A stretch of DNA of 64,000 bases from Agaricus subrufescens (taxonomy: Eukaryota > Basidiomycota > Agaricomycetes > Agaricales > Agaricaceae). Shown here one piece after another: positions 46,199 through 58,330 of this stretch. How positions within the stretch are numbered: position 1 is the first letter of the stretch; each line of letters starts with the position of its first letter. A program made the translations under genes and the position numbers. The notes beneath the pieces are model-generated. The model did no database searches, was not told the origin of the DNA, and saw only the letters and a program-made list of their open reading frames with translations. The stretch covers positions 930,001 through 994,000 of the forward strand of contig CM057067.1 in assembly GCA_029945375.1 (NCBI GenBank). Direction: 5' to 3'.

Positions 46199-47473
46199 AT
46201 GAGAGAAGTGATGGGGAATGAGCCTGGAGATACTACTTCGTCTATGACTCACTGCTTCAATGTCTATACCACATCTAACAAAGTCTCTACTCTCCTTGAC
46301 TCAGGCGCTAGTGACCACTGTTTTGTCGCTAGAGATTGCTTCTCAACATATGAGACTATATCTCCACCTCGCATTGGGAACTCGGCCAGCAAAGGTTCCA
46401 CGTTCTCGATTGAAGGTAGCGGCACAGCTGAGTTCAGGACGGTGATTGATGGAATTGCATCGAAAATAAAGATGTCCAAAGCACTACACACCCCCCAGTT
46501 ACACTCCAACCTCATATCCGTATCGAAGCTAGTGAATAAAGGACTCATTGTGAGTTTCAAGGGAGATGTGGCTAGAGTGAAGCAGACGAGTGGCGTGACT
46601 GTCCTTACAGTGAAAAGACAGAATGGCCTATACATCGTCACTACCTCAGATGTGGCAAACACCAAGGCTAACACTTTCCAATCTAGGCGGAAAGCTGTAA
46701 CGTTTGATATATGGCACCACAGACTAGGCCATGCAGGTGCCAATGCTATATGAGGCTTGATTAATGAGAAGTTGGTTGATGGGATGGAGGTTAGTGGACC
46801 TACCAAGATGAGAGCCCTCTGTGAAGATTGCATTTACAGTACCCATACAACTCACCCTTTTGGAGACTCAACCGGGGGAGAAAAGGAGCCTTTAGAGCGA
46901 GTCTATATCGATATCTGGGGACCGGCATCAACGCAGTCAGTAGGCGGGGCCAAGTATTTTATGTTAATCATCAACAGCGCCACGTCATACCGTGCCACAT
47001 ACTTCCTGTCTTCAAAATCCACCAATGCCACACTGCAAGTCTTCAAGGAATTTCATCGCAAGGCTGAGCAGCAAACGGGTAGACAGTTGAAACAGGTCCA
47101 TGTGGATATGGGAAGAGAGTGGTGTAATATGGCGTGGGATGAATACATAAAAGGGTGTGGCATTGTGCTTGACTTTACAACACCCTACACACACCAGCAG
47201 AATGGGAAGGCTGAGCGCTCCATGTGCACGCTTCTGGATTCTTCGAGAACCATGCTTGCTAACTCTGGCTTACCCCAAAAATTTTGGGCAGACGCTGTAC
47301 ATACTGCATCATACACTCGCAACTTCATTCCCAGTGCTTGCTCCCCTTCTGTCATTCCCACCGAGGCCTGGTTTAGACAACGCCAAGATATCTCGCATCT
47401 ACAGCCATTTGGCTCCACCGCCTACACGCATGTTCCACACGAAGTTAGTCCTTCAAAACTGGCGCCATGATCA
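46199..47473 (+). pseudogene. Copia protease and integrase
   Basis: Protease active site LLDSGASDHC. The GAG-pre-integrase zinc region DIWHHRLGH...LCEDC is followed by the integrase core with VYIDIWGP (first Asp), VHVDMGREW (second Asp region) and QQNGKAERS (catalytic Glu). TGA stops at 46754 (after GANAI) and 47468 (after KLAP) stand where Arg is expected. Confidence 0.8.
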
Positions 47474-48750
47474 GTGAAGTTGACTTTGATAGGCTACTTT
47501 GGACACTCGGGCTACAAGCTACTTGACCACAGCAATGGCTCTGTCTTCAAGTCAAGGGACGTCATTTTCGAGGAGTCCCTACCACATTTTAGCACAGACC
47601 CCATTGTCCGCTTCCACTCTGATGACTTGACGCCGAAGGCAACCACAATCACACCCAGGCCAAAGCCTATTGCCAGCCTACATCCCTCTCCTGCCACTGC
47701 CAGCCCTTCGGCACCTCTACCAGCCTCTACAACTCCCGCATTGTCAGCTACCACAGAACCCCTGGGTGGTCCTGTTTTACCGCCCAATCAGACCAACATT
47801 GCTCCTGACAGTGAAGATGAGGTATCACAATCCGTGATGCCTGGGGGAGACAAACCCATCGCAACAAGGAAACCTAGGAGAGAGACCCAGTTGTCTACAA
47901 GGACGAAGGAGTCATTGGAATACCTCAGTCACCCCACTGCCAGCATGGCCATGGTTGATGACGTCAACGACTCTGCAGTTCCCAATACCTTCAACCAAGC
48001 GATGAAATGCCCGGACTTGTGGATGCAGCCGATGATGAAGGAGTTATCAGTCATGGAAGAGAAGAATGTGTTTTGCCTGGTACCTCAACCCGTAGGGAGA
48101 AATGTCATCAAATCCAAATGGGTTTTTGCGAACAAGTACAATGACAAAGGTCTCATTGTTGGAAGAAAGGCACACTTAGTTGCAAAGGGGTTCATGCAGA
48201 TTTTGGGGGAGGACTATGACGAGACTTACACATCCGTCATGTGTCTGGAGTCTGTCTGTTTGGTGTGCACTATTGCGGCATCCAGGGGGATGTGTCTCTG
48301 GCAGGTGGATTTCGTTTCCACTTTTCTCAATAGCAAGAATTTGTTTGAGATATATATGGAACAACCACTGGGTTTTGGTGAGGGGGGAGATCAAGTTTGG
48401 ATGCTCCTCAAAACCCTCTACGGCACCATGCAGGGAGCCCATGATTGGGCTGTTACTCTGGAGAGTGCATACAATTCACATGGCTATTACACATCGAAAG
48501 CCAACTCTCAAGTTCGATCAAAATTAGTCGATAAAGAATTCACACTTACTTCCACATGGACCAATGACATACTCGGGGCATTATCAACAGAAACAGGGGA
48601 AAATAAGGCCAAAGAAGAGTTGAAGAGCAGTTACGAAATCAAAGACTTAGGAACGGCAAAATATATTGGATGAAGATTGAATGTAGAGGTGATAGAAGTA
48701 TCAAATTGTCCCAACGAGCCTATTCGGAGTGAGTTTTAGACCATTTCAAC
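47474..48750 (+). pseudogene. Copia reverse transcriptase
   Basis: NVIKSKWVFANKYN, RKAHLVAKGF, LWQVDFVSTFLNS (first catalytic Asp) and LLKTLYGTMQGAHDW. The YVDD region reads as a decayed WTNDILGAL. TGA at 48671 (after KYIG), a frameshift near 48695, then TGA near 48731 (before VLDHFNM). Clearly inactive. Confidence 0.75.
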
Positions 48751-49512
48751 ATGAAGGATGCAAAGCCCCGCAGTACTCCACTCCCTGCTGATCTAACTTT
48801 AACGTCAAAGGATTCACCTGAGAACGACGAGAAAGTACAAGATATGAAAGGTGTACCATACCGTGAGGCACTTGGGTCACTAATGTGGCTCCAGGTCGCT
48901 ACCCGGCCAGATTTATCTTATGCAGTCAACCTCTTGTCTCGCTTTGCTAACAACCAGGGACGTGCTCACTGGAATGCACTGAGGCATACGCTTGCTTATA
49001 TCAAGGGCACTATCAACTACGGCATAACATATTATCATGGCGCTTCCTTGCAACCTTTTGGCTATGTTGATGCTGACTACGCAGGGGATGTTGATGGATG
49101 ACGATCTACAGAAGGGCATGTCTTCTTTGTAGGGGGAGGACCTGTATCCTGGGCTAGCAAGCATCAAGAGACGGTGGCACTTTCAACTGTAGAAGCTGAG
49201 CATATGGCGTTTACTTGGGGAACTCAACAAGCAATATGGTTGGACAAATTCCTTGACAAGGTCGGACTGAAACAAGAGATGCCGATTTGTATATTTGGTG
49301 ATAACATGGGGGCTATAGCTAACACGCAAAATGACAAGAACCATCAAAGGATGAAGCATATTGACGTCAAACATCACTTCATCAAAGAGAAAACAGCTTT
49401 AGGCTTAGTCACTTTCAACTATGTTCCGTCTTCAGAAAACCGGGCCGATATTTTTACAAAGCCACTGGCAAAGGAAGCTGTAGTGAGATGTTGCAATGCA
49501 ATGGGTATTTGA
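48751..49512 (+). pseudogene. Copia RNase H
   Basis: MKDAKPRSTPLPADLTL, VPYREALGSLMWLQVATRPD, YVDADYAGDVDG, TGA near 49099, RSTEGHVFF, ALSTVEAEHMAF, IFGDNMGAI, HIDVKHHFI and ENRADIFTKPL. This is the full Copia RNase H with one nonsense codon. Confidence 0.8.
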
Positions 49513-49540
49513 GGATGAAACCTACTGGTCCGGTGTTGAA

Positions 49541-49550
49541 GCAGGGGGAG
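49541..49550 (+). other. Copia polypurine tract
   Basis: GCAGGGGGAG immediately before the 3' LTR. Confidence 0.7.
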
Positions 49551-49946
49551 TTTTGGAAATGCCTCAATGACCATACTGAGATAAGCACAAAATTGTTCCT
49601 TCTATTTTTATCTTTTATTCTATTTTCCGATTATGTCCATTTCACATTTAACTTTCGTTTCTCTTGTCTGAATGCTACCCCTAAGCTATACAGTTTATGT
49701 TTCTCTACTGTACAGTTCTTCATGCTGTGCTTTGCCAGACACTTATATCTTCAGCCACCAAATTTTTCACCTCAGTGGTCAGCTTTATCTTTGTTGACAC
49801 TGAGGTGAGTTACTGTATGCATGATGATGGTCATATACCTTTTCTGATTCGTAAATAGTGTTTTTGTATTTCCTTTAGGTGAATAAATCTGATCTTAGTG
49901 GTCAGCTTTATCTTTGTTGACACTGAGCGTTTTTGTATTTCCTTTA
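49551..49946 (+). repeat. Copia 3' LTR
   Basis: 396 bases. The few differences from the 5' LTR are mostly CG to TG/CA (CTCGACGACC against CTCAATGACC; TCTTCG against TCTTTG). Confidence 0.85.
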
Positions 49947-50417
49947 CCAATTTCCTATTCCTTAATCTGGAACTTTCCTATTCTGTTTCTTACTCCTATG
50001 TATACCTGTATTTAAGTTTCCGATTCCTGTATCTATTCCTTACTCTGAAATCAACCCTCTCAATCCCTATCTTTCCACTAAAGCATTCCACAACTCACAC
50101 TCTATTTTGCTATTGCTCTCTAGGCATCCAGAACCTGCTGGAGGGCACAGTGCACCTTTGCATTGCTGAGGCCAATGCCTATTCCCCAATGGGAACTGCC
50201 TAGTTCCGATTCTGCAGTCATAGTCTTAACAAAAGCATAGTACTCATTACTGTTGTCCAACAATATACTACAACAGATATCCACAGCAAAGATGCTACTA
50301 GGTAGTAGACATCACAATGCAGAAAAATTACATCTCTCTGTATTCAGGATACTGGGTCACTCAGGGATTGTGATATACATACAAACATAATCTACTCTAC
50401 ATCTCCAGTGCTCTACT
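49947..50417. other. Continuation of the Copia target DNA and intergenic sequence
   Basis: Begins with the second CCAAT. Pyrimidine-rich, possibly the right part of the older LTR split at 44607, and then DNA leading to the 3' end of the next gene. No gene. Confidence 0.35.
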
Positions 50418-52153
50418 CTACATCTCTGGTGGTCTACTCTCTCCCTCATTCCCTGACCTGTTGAATCTAATACTACTCATGGTAGTATCATCCGTAGTGT
50501 TTTCTTGATAGGAATATTCACGAATGTGTAATATGGTCCTGGTAGCCAATATTGATCGTAAAATACGAGCTGGACTTCAGAAGAGTTAAATACAATAGAA
50601 GTAGTTGGGGAGTGGTTAATGAGGAACACTCACGCCATGGTGGCCGATACAATACCTGGCTATCAGTGAAAAAGCAAAGCCATGGCTATGGAATCAGTAA
50701 AAGAAAGAATGTAAGATAATTGTAACGAAATATATTACCGCTGCTTGGTTTAAAACTAGGGAAACGAGATCACATACTGAGAGCAATATTTGGTCATCCC
50801 ATATGGCCTTAGGGTAGATGGAAATCACTCACAGAAAGAGAACATATAAAAAGCAACACCTTATTCAATACATGTTAGTACAATACACCAACAACATATT
50901 CTGAAGGAGACAGAATTTGGTACCTTCGTTATAAATAAGTTTCATTAATTTTGAAGACCTTCCATAGATATGACAGAATTTATCTTCGAAAAAGCAATTC
51001 CATGTAAGTTACAAGTTGAGGGTTTCACTTTATACACTTACACTCCTTTATTGTTGGATACGCCATCAAGACAACCATCACTAATACAAAGAAACAACAG
51101 TCAAGTGTCAGAATGAGAAGCGCAAATCTAAGAACAAAAGGACCTGTATCATAAGCGAGTAGCAGTGTGTATGCTCTGAATAACGACGATCTTTGGGCAT
51201 CAAGAAGACAAACCTTAAATGGGAAAGGCATAGAAACTGGAAGGAGGAAAAACAAAAAGTGTGAGTGCAAAACATAAGCCGGAATCAGACGAAACACACG
51301 TTTCACGGACTGTAATACCAAATAGATCTTTGTCAACAGATACGTGATTAAGGCAATGTGAGTCGCCGTGAGAAAGAACAGTATAATCCTGTTCATCTTC
51401 CATACAGCGCAAACACGTAAGAGAAGTATATCTAGACCGGGTAGTGAAAAAGATTAAGCATAATATTTGTGAGGAGTATTCCTTCTCTGGGAGAGAAAAA
51501 CTAACAATCAGAGATAAATATGCCAAAGACAGTGGTGGCTATCATCCAACAAATCTCTCGATATTTCAAAAACAAAAACAAGAAAGCAGTGAAAACGCAC
51601 CCCCAAAAGCACGAAGCATAGTTGCACAGGTGTCTGAGCTTATGTTACGAGATCCTTTAGTGCACATTGATAGTTATGTTAACCAGAAAAGAAAAGATAA
51701 ATGTCGTTTTCAACTTACTGCTAGTAAACCCGGTCAAAATCAGGTCTGCAACCACACCGTATCGATTCACCAGATACACCACTTTCGTTAGGGGTTTCTG
51801 TTTTCGATTTGTATCGCTATACCAGATAGACTGAATTTCCATGTTCAGAGTGATTAACCACTCATAGACCTGCAACAAATATCCATATACATTTAAAACT
51901 CGTGAAAAGACGTGATGACTTACGGTAAGAGCTACCACAGCAACTATGTCAAGTAATTCTCTTCAAGCTTTTTGCTGCTATGATTAAAACAACACACTTA
52001 CCCCAAATCGCCTATTACAAAGAGTTATCACTTTGGAAGTTGACAACATACTATTATCAAGCTTACTTTATTGATGATAACGTGATTTAACACTGCTATG
52101 AGTTCGATGCTCAGAGATAGGTCTCCACCTGAACTGGCCAAAGCGGTTATCAT
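50418..52153 (-). CDS. DUF6533-type membrane protein (paralogue 2)
   Basis: Start at 52153 (MITALASSGGDLSLS), intron GTAAGC. The signature exon begins after TTGCAG near 51868: VYEWLITLNMEIQSIW, then KVVYLVNRYGVVADLIL. The next visible parts are LDILLLRVCAVWKMNRI, the helix FFLTATHIALITYLL, YTLLLAYDTGP, and the helix LILTLDCCFFVLVMVVLM, with C-terminal ILRSILATRTILHIREYSYQEN and a polar tail ending at 50418. Exon order and intron places match the copies at 1.3-3.1 kb and 53.9-55.6 kb. Several transmembrane helices are expected. Function unknown. No clear break seen, though small exons near 50700-51000 were not all resolved. Confidence 0.65.
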
Positions 52154-53927
52154 TTGGACAGGAGGGGAATAGAGAGAGGAAGCAATGGGGAGACGGTAAG
52201 GATGATTCACCTGTCATGTCAAGAAGATTAAATCCAAGTCTATGGCCATGAAACACACTAAAACACACTAGCTTAGATTCATTTGGTCGAGTATCTTTCC
52301 CGGCAGTTTCCCGGTACCTGTGACAAGTCCGACACCACAAGCCCTGAAGATCATACGTAGAAAAATGGTGCACGTTTCTAATAAATTGCGCCTCTCGTTG
52401 TCGGATATAGGCTACATCCAAATTTATGAGTCTCCAGGGGTATAACTTGTCGATGGGTGAAGCTGGTGAACCTCTAAGGCATACCTCAAGTATACCTGGC
52501 ATTGAGGCTTAGCCCGCCTTGCCATCAGTGATTCTCACAAATCCCGATATCAGTCTGGAAGAAGCCGAAGAAGGGAACCTCTTTACCACCACCATCATGA
52601 TCGGGACAAATTCAAATTCAAACTTAGTCCAACACGACGGAGATTTGGCCGACAAACCTACTTCAATGTCATCCGTCTGAGTCGCATCAAGCACACATAC
52701 TATCCTGGCAGAGGCTTGCCGGCTCCACTCCCACGCCTCTCACTACCTTTGCCCCCCCCTCGAATTCACCTAAGGGTGTGAATACAGCTAGCACTTCACC
52801 ATAGCAAATGCTTTGGGCTCTATCCACTGCCACGGTATCGCATCAACGTGGCTAGCTGTAGATTCATGCTCAGAACATTTTCAAACCACCCGGAATGGTG
52901 TCAGCATCACAGGCGAGTGAAGAATGCCACGGAGCCCGTCCAATCAAATACAACTACACCGGAATACTGGTCAAGGTGGTTCGGTGTCTGTGTCTCTAAG
53001 GAGCTTATGTCACCATAGGAAGGATGGACAAGAAGCACAGTCTCCCCGGTTGTTTCGGTCATAAACGGTTCAAGCCCTCTTGCAATGTAATAAGGGAAAG
53101 GTGTAAGTACTGATCTCCGTTTCACTTGGCAATGATGTTTAGGATACCATGGGTGCCGCTATCATTGCTCTAGGATTTAAAGCACCTTGACTCAGACATA
53201 CTATATCGCTCACCATCAATGATTCTCGTGGGTCCCAAATTGCTCGTCAGTCGCGAAGTTCTGCTAGTTCAAAAAATTGTACCTATAAATAATCAAAATG
53301 AGCATCGCCACTGGCTCATGGACGCAGAATGACAAGGAAACAATCATCAGGGGTCACATTCACTATTAGGAACTCATGGACGTTCTGCTCCAAACCCTAT
53401 GCCTGTCGGAGGCAGAGAAGAAAGAGGGTTGCATGGGCCGAAGTTCCTCCCGTGGTGACCGGAGAAGAGACCTAAGAAGAGAGCTCACCCATCAAAAAAT
53501 GTTCATTTTCGCACCAAGCCCTGCATCAGCACGATAACATGGCAGACAGACCTCCTTTTATGTTGTACGCTCAGGTTATGATAAGCACTGGTATGCTACC
53601 ATCCCACAGCCTTGTATTCCGAAATCACTCATGTGAATAATGATCCTTTGACGAGGTGATGACTCTCTACAATGATTGTCTCCCACGCTGACCGCTACAG
53701 TATCAATGCTTTGTGGCTGCATATCAAAGCAGGCAAGAAGGAAAAAAAATGTGAATTCTTCATTGATCTTGTCTCATTCGGAGTTCCAAGAACATACTTC
53801 AAGAAAATTCGCTGGTGAAGACACCTCTGGGACCCTAGAGTCACAACGCAGAAAACACTCGTCCCTCCCTACTACGAATTACCGGTCACTCGGATATATC
53901 GCCATGTGCACGCAAACATAATTTGTT
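52154..53927. other. Upstream part of duplication unit 1; no supported gene
   Basis: Minus-strand frames such as PGILEVCLRGSPASPI (52490) and TGETVLLVHPSYGDISSLET (53060) have partners in the other units, with frame breaks. They could be decayed exons of one ancestral gene. 53130-53927 holds nothing recognisable. Confidence 0.35.
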
Positions 53928-55649
53928 CTACGCCTCTAGCACTTCACTTTCTCCCCCACTCCTCGACCTGTTGAACCTGATACTACTCATAGCTGCGGTA
54001 GCGCGGCCTACAGCATTTTCCTGATAAGAATATTCACGAATGTGTAGTATGGTTCTGGTAGCAAGTATTGACCGTAAAACACGAACAGGACTACAAAAGA
54101 ATAAGAGTCAAATGGAATACGTATACGAGAATACTTACGTTATGAAGGCAAATATGTCATCTGGCTATTGTTGAAAAACAATGTCGTGGTCGTAGACTCA
54201 GTTATAAATGCTAGAAAGATAGTTGTAGTAAAAATGTATTACCGCTGTTTCTTGTAAAGCCAGGGAAACAATATCACACACTGAGAAAAGTATTGTTAGT
54301 CATCTTGTCATGACTTCAAAGCGGACAGAAACCACTCACAGAGGGGGAACACATAAAAGGTAATGCCTTGTGCGATGACAGTAAGTATAATAAACCAATA
54401 GCGTACTATGACGGAAGAGAACGTGATACCTTCATCGTAAACAAGTCTCATCAATCCCGAAGTTCTCCCATAAGAAAATTTATCTTTTAGAAAGCCATTC
54501 CGCGTGAGTTATAAGTAGAAGGTCTCACTTAATACACTTACACTCCTTGATTGTAGGATACGTCATCAAGGCAATCATCACTAGAAAAAAGAAAAATTTG
54601 TTGAACGTCAGCACGAGAAGCGAAAATCTAACAAAAAAACAGACCTATATCATAAATGAGTAGCAGCGCCCATGCTATCCATAAGGTAAATCCTTGAGCA
54701 TCCGCCAAACAAGCCCCAAATGGTAGAGGCGTAGGAACTGAAAAGAGGCAAAAAGACAGAGTAAGCGCAAAAAAACAAGCTGGAATAATATGAAATACAC
54801 ACATTTCACAGAGCGTAATGCCAGATAGATATTTGTCAACATATAAGTGATCAAGCCGATATGAGTTGTTGTGAGGAGGAGGATTACGATCTTGTTCATC
54901 TTCCATACAGCACAGACACGCAAAAGAAGTATATCTAGATTAAGTAGAGAAAAAGATGAAGTGTTGTAGTGAGGAGTAGTTCTCTGCGACGAAAAACTCA
55001 CATTCAGAGATAAATGTGCCGAGGACTGTGGTGGCTATCATACAACAAAGTTTTCCCTCAATCCTTCAAGAAAAAAAAACAAGGCGAAAACGTACCGCCC
55101 AAAGCTCGAATCACAGTTGTACAAATCGGCGCACTCGTACCATGAGAGCCTTCGAAATGAATACATAAGTATGTCCCCTACAAAAGAAAAGATGAATGTC
55201 GCTTTTCTACTTACTAAACCCAGTCAATATCAGATCTGCAACCACACCATATCGATTCACCAGGTACACCAGTTTTGTTGAAATTTTCTGTTTCCGATTT
55301 GTATCCTTGCACCAGATCAATCGAATTTCCATGTCCAAGGTTATTAACCACTCATAGACCTACAATAAATATGAATATATATGTACAACTAAAGCTTGCA
55401 AAGGTACATGGTGACTTACGGTCATAACGGCCACAGCGACTGGATAGGAATCATCTTTGCAATCTTCTTCCATGATGGAAAGATATCGACACCTACCACT
55501 GACCCGCTAAAACGAAAAAGTAGCATCTTGCCTACTTGAAAACATATCATTCTGAAACTCACTTTACCAAGTACAATGTGGGTAAACGCCGTCATGATTT
55601 CGAAGCCCAGAGGTGAATTTTCTGCTGAATCAGCCAAGGTAGCAAGCAT
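53928..55649 (-). CDS. DUF6533-type membrane protein (paralogue 3)
   Basis: Start at 55649 (MLATLADSAENSPLG), first intron GTGAGT. The signature exon near 55360-55205 has VYEWLITLDMEIRLIW and LVNRYGVVADLIL. Then come LDILLLRVCAVWKMNKI, the helix LLLTTTHIGLITYML, and a C-terminal exon with LRSILATRTILHIREYSYQENA and MSSIRFNRSRSGGE, ending at the TAG 53928-53930. Closest to paralogue 2, from which it differs by point changes and short indels. The membrane topology (several helices with a polar cytosolic tail) is inferred. Function unknown. Confidence 0.65.
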
Positions 55650-58330
55650 TTAGGCAAAGGAGAGAGTAGAGGGAGAAAACAAAGGGGGATGGTAAGGAGT
55701 GTCCGTTTGGAGTCATGATGAGAAGATTAAATCTATGACCACGAAACATACTAAAACTTACCAAGTTAGATCCGTTCTTTCAGTCTTTTCCCATCATCTG
55801 TATTGAGTCCGACACTGCAAGTCCAGAAGAGCATCCGGAGGTGAAAGTATATTTTTTTGGTGAATTGTGCCTGTCGTTGTTAGATATAGGCTGCACCCAA
55901 AAATTGTGAGTTCCCAGGGGCCGCATAGTGCCAATGGGTGAAGTTGGCGAGTTTCTAAGAAATACTTCAGATATTTCTGGTATCAAGACCTAGTCCACCT
56001 CACCATCAATGGTTCTCACAAGCTCCAATATCAGTTTAGAAGAAGCCGAAGAAGGGAGCCACCATCATGTGTCATGATCAAGAAAGATTTTAATTCAAGT
56101 CTAATCCAGTACAAGCAAAGATTTGGCTGAAAAAGCAACTTTGTTTCGGGCGAGGATCGGAGTAGCAGTAAACAGAGGGGTAGTTATTCAATGGGTATCA
56201 TACTTCAAACGCGTGCTTAAAGGCTTTCAGGGTAGAGACTCGAGTGGCAAAAGGCACCGATGACAAAAGAAAAGAAAAGAAAATTCATACCGATATACCC
56301 TACTGAATAGGATTAGAAAGTTCCTTGTCCCCCTCCTCAAAGAAGAGAGGACCAATCCCTCCTCTATTCCCCAGCATGGCCGATGTTGTTAACATGCGTC
56401 GGGAGGTGAGTCTGATGGCAAGCAGTCGTCGTTTTGTATTCAGTTTCTTGAAGGGTCGTGGTAGCGCTGACTTGCTACCCATATATTATGTCCATTTGAG
56501 TCTTGCGAGCCATCTTGGGGATAGGCTACTCTGCAAAAATGCCGGTCGAGAGGAGGCGAGTATGGGACGATGTGGTTGAAGCGAGGGAAGGATCGCCCGA
56601 ATCGGGCATAGCCGATCAGCCATCCCTATGCGACCTTTGAGGCTACTTCCATACCTCCTACTACCTAATGATCCAACGATGCGATCCCAGCTAATGCTTC
56701 TCCCTAGTTGCATTATGCTCAGAACATTTTCAGGCCACAATGTTGCGTCACTAGTGAGTGAAAAAAGTTGTCAACTACAACAACGCCAGATTATTGCTTT
56801 AGATGACACGGTACTTGTACCTGCATCTCTGAGGAGACTGAATCCTAACAAGGCAGTACCATGCAAACTCACTGCCGTTCCTGTTGTTCCACTCCAATGC
56901 ACAGACTATTCAAGCCCTTTGATACGATCACTTATACATTTGAGTCCACCTACTATTTAAATTCAATGACAAAACCAGCACCGGAACGGATGCACATGCA
57001 AGCTAGCGAACTTTCAAAACATACTCCACGTTTTCCCAATAATAAGGCCTAGAGTCCGCCTCACCACCAGTGATTCGCACAAATCTTGGTGTCAGTCGGG
57101 AGGAAACAGAAGAAGGATGGTCACTTTACTAGCATTGTCAAGACAAATTTAGAATTAAAATGAGTCCAGCGCTAGCGGAGACTTGGCCGACTGTAATCCG
57201 TCCAAGTCGCGTTTGGCATGTGAATCATCCACGGACTTGTCGGCTCTCGAGACTTCTCCCGCGCCACTCACGACCTCTGTTCCCCAAAAATCGCTTAAAA
57301 GCTGAAATCCCAGCTGATAATTCTCTCCAAAGATCCTTTTCTGCATCCACTGTTACAATAACACAGTTGTGGGGCCAGTTTCAGGTTTAGGCTTGGTTCA
57401 AAACATTTTCAGGCCTCCTTGAACAGTGTCAGCTCCACCGGTGAGCGAAAAAGGCCTAGGAGCCTACCGCGGTGATTGAAATTTACACCAAAGTATGGCT
57501 CAACATGACTCATTGTTAGTAGTACCCGTGTCTCTAAGGAGACCATGCCATCCGAGCGGGGAGGAACGACTGGTAACACTGCCTCTCCTACTGTTCCGGA
57601 CAAAGTAGTGCAAGCTCTCTTGTAAAATCACAACGGGAAAGGATAGGCACCCAGTCCAATTCCAATGTCGGTCGTTGTGGTAGGTACGAAGAGAGAGGGA
57701 GGGGCTGAGGGAGTTTCCTAATGCCCTAACACCACCTGTTGCCCTATCGGAGGGTTTAGACACCGAACTGCCGGCATTTAAGCTCATTTGTGATAACTTC
57801 ATTATGAAAGCGTGCCTTACATTCTTCTGAATTGATCACTGCGCACTCGGCGATGATTTGTAGAAAATCACAGGTGACATTATTGTTGTTCTAGGCTTTG
57901 GTGTGCCGCTCCCATCGTACTTTGACCACATCGTCTCCGAAGTGTGTTTCGATTGAATCCTTCTCGCTCGGGTCAAGCATTCATCCCAATATTTTAGGTA
58001 TGCATGGTCTAGTGTGGCCACGAGGAACATGAGAGTCACTACAAGACGATCAGGAGCCAGCTTCATGAGTCATTCCGAGTTCTTATTTGGAACAACTCAC
58101 CCTTTCGAACATCGCTCAATCACCAGGTCATATTCAGGGCAAAACCCATGAGGTGATCCTGATTTTTCGGAAGAGGCATCGCCTGTATGAAAGACCATAC
58201 ACGACCTGGAATGTAGATATTTTCGAGAACGAGAGACATTGCCATGAGTTGAAGATAACCCGATCATCAATAACGTCAACAGCCATGATCAGAGATCTAG
58301 CGATATATTAGATTTGGGGATGTTACCGTC
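55650..58330. other. Upstream part of unit 2, partial unit 3; no supported gene
   Basis: Contains decayed frames shared with unit 1 (PEISEVFLRNSPTSPI near 55980; VGEAVLPVVPP..MVSLET near 57590). A 76-residue minus frame at 58066-57836 starts MKLAPDRLVVTLMFLVATL, like a signal peptide, but has no recognised family or partner exon. Confidence 0.35.

Larger units (their letters stand above)
44608..49946 (+). mobile_element. Ty1/Copia retrotransposon, complete but with stops
   Basis: Target duplication CCAAT at 44603-44607 and 49947-49951. LTRs of 396 bases at 44608-45003 and 49551-49946 differ at only a handful of sites. Gag, protease, integrase, RT and RNase H follow in Copia order (integrase before RT). 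At least seven in-frame stops and one frameshift break the polyprotein. Almost all stops are TGA at sites where Arg is expected. Confidence 0.9.
50418..57650. repeat. Segmental duplication: two full units and one partial unit
   Basis: Unit 1 (about 50.4-53.1 kb) and unit 2 (about 53.9-56.9 kb) each contain a DUF6533-type gene plus upstream DNA with shared landmarks: CCATCA.TGATTCTCACAA near 52525 and 56010, and GCTCAGAACATTTTCA near 52870 and 56710. A third copy of the upstream part only lies at about 57050-57650 (GTGATTCGCACAAATC; AAAACATTTTCAGGCC). Confidence 0.65.

Noticed and set aside
56300..56740. Small frames on both strands around 56.3-56.7 kb
   Set aside because: No homology to known domains, no partner exons and no conserved counterpart in unit 1.
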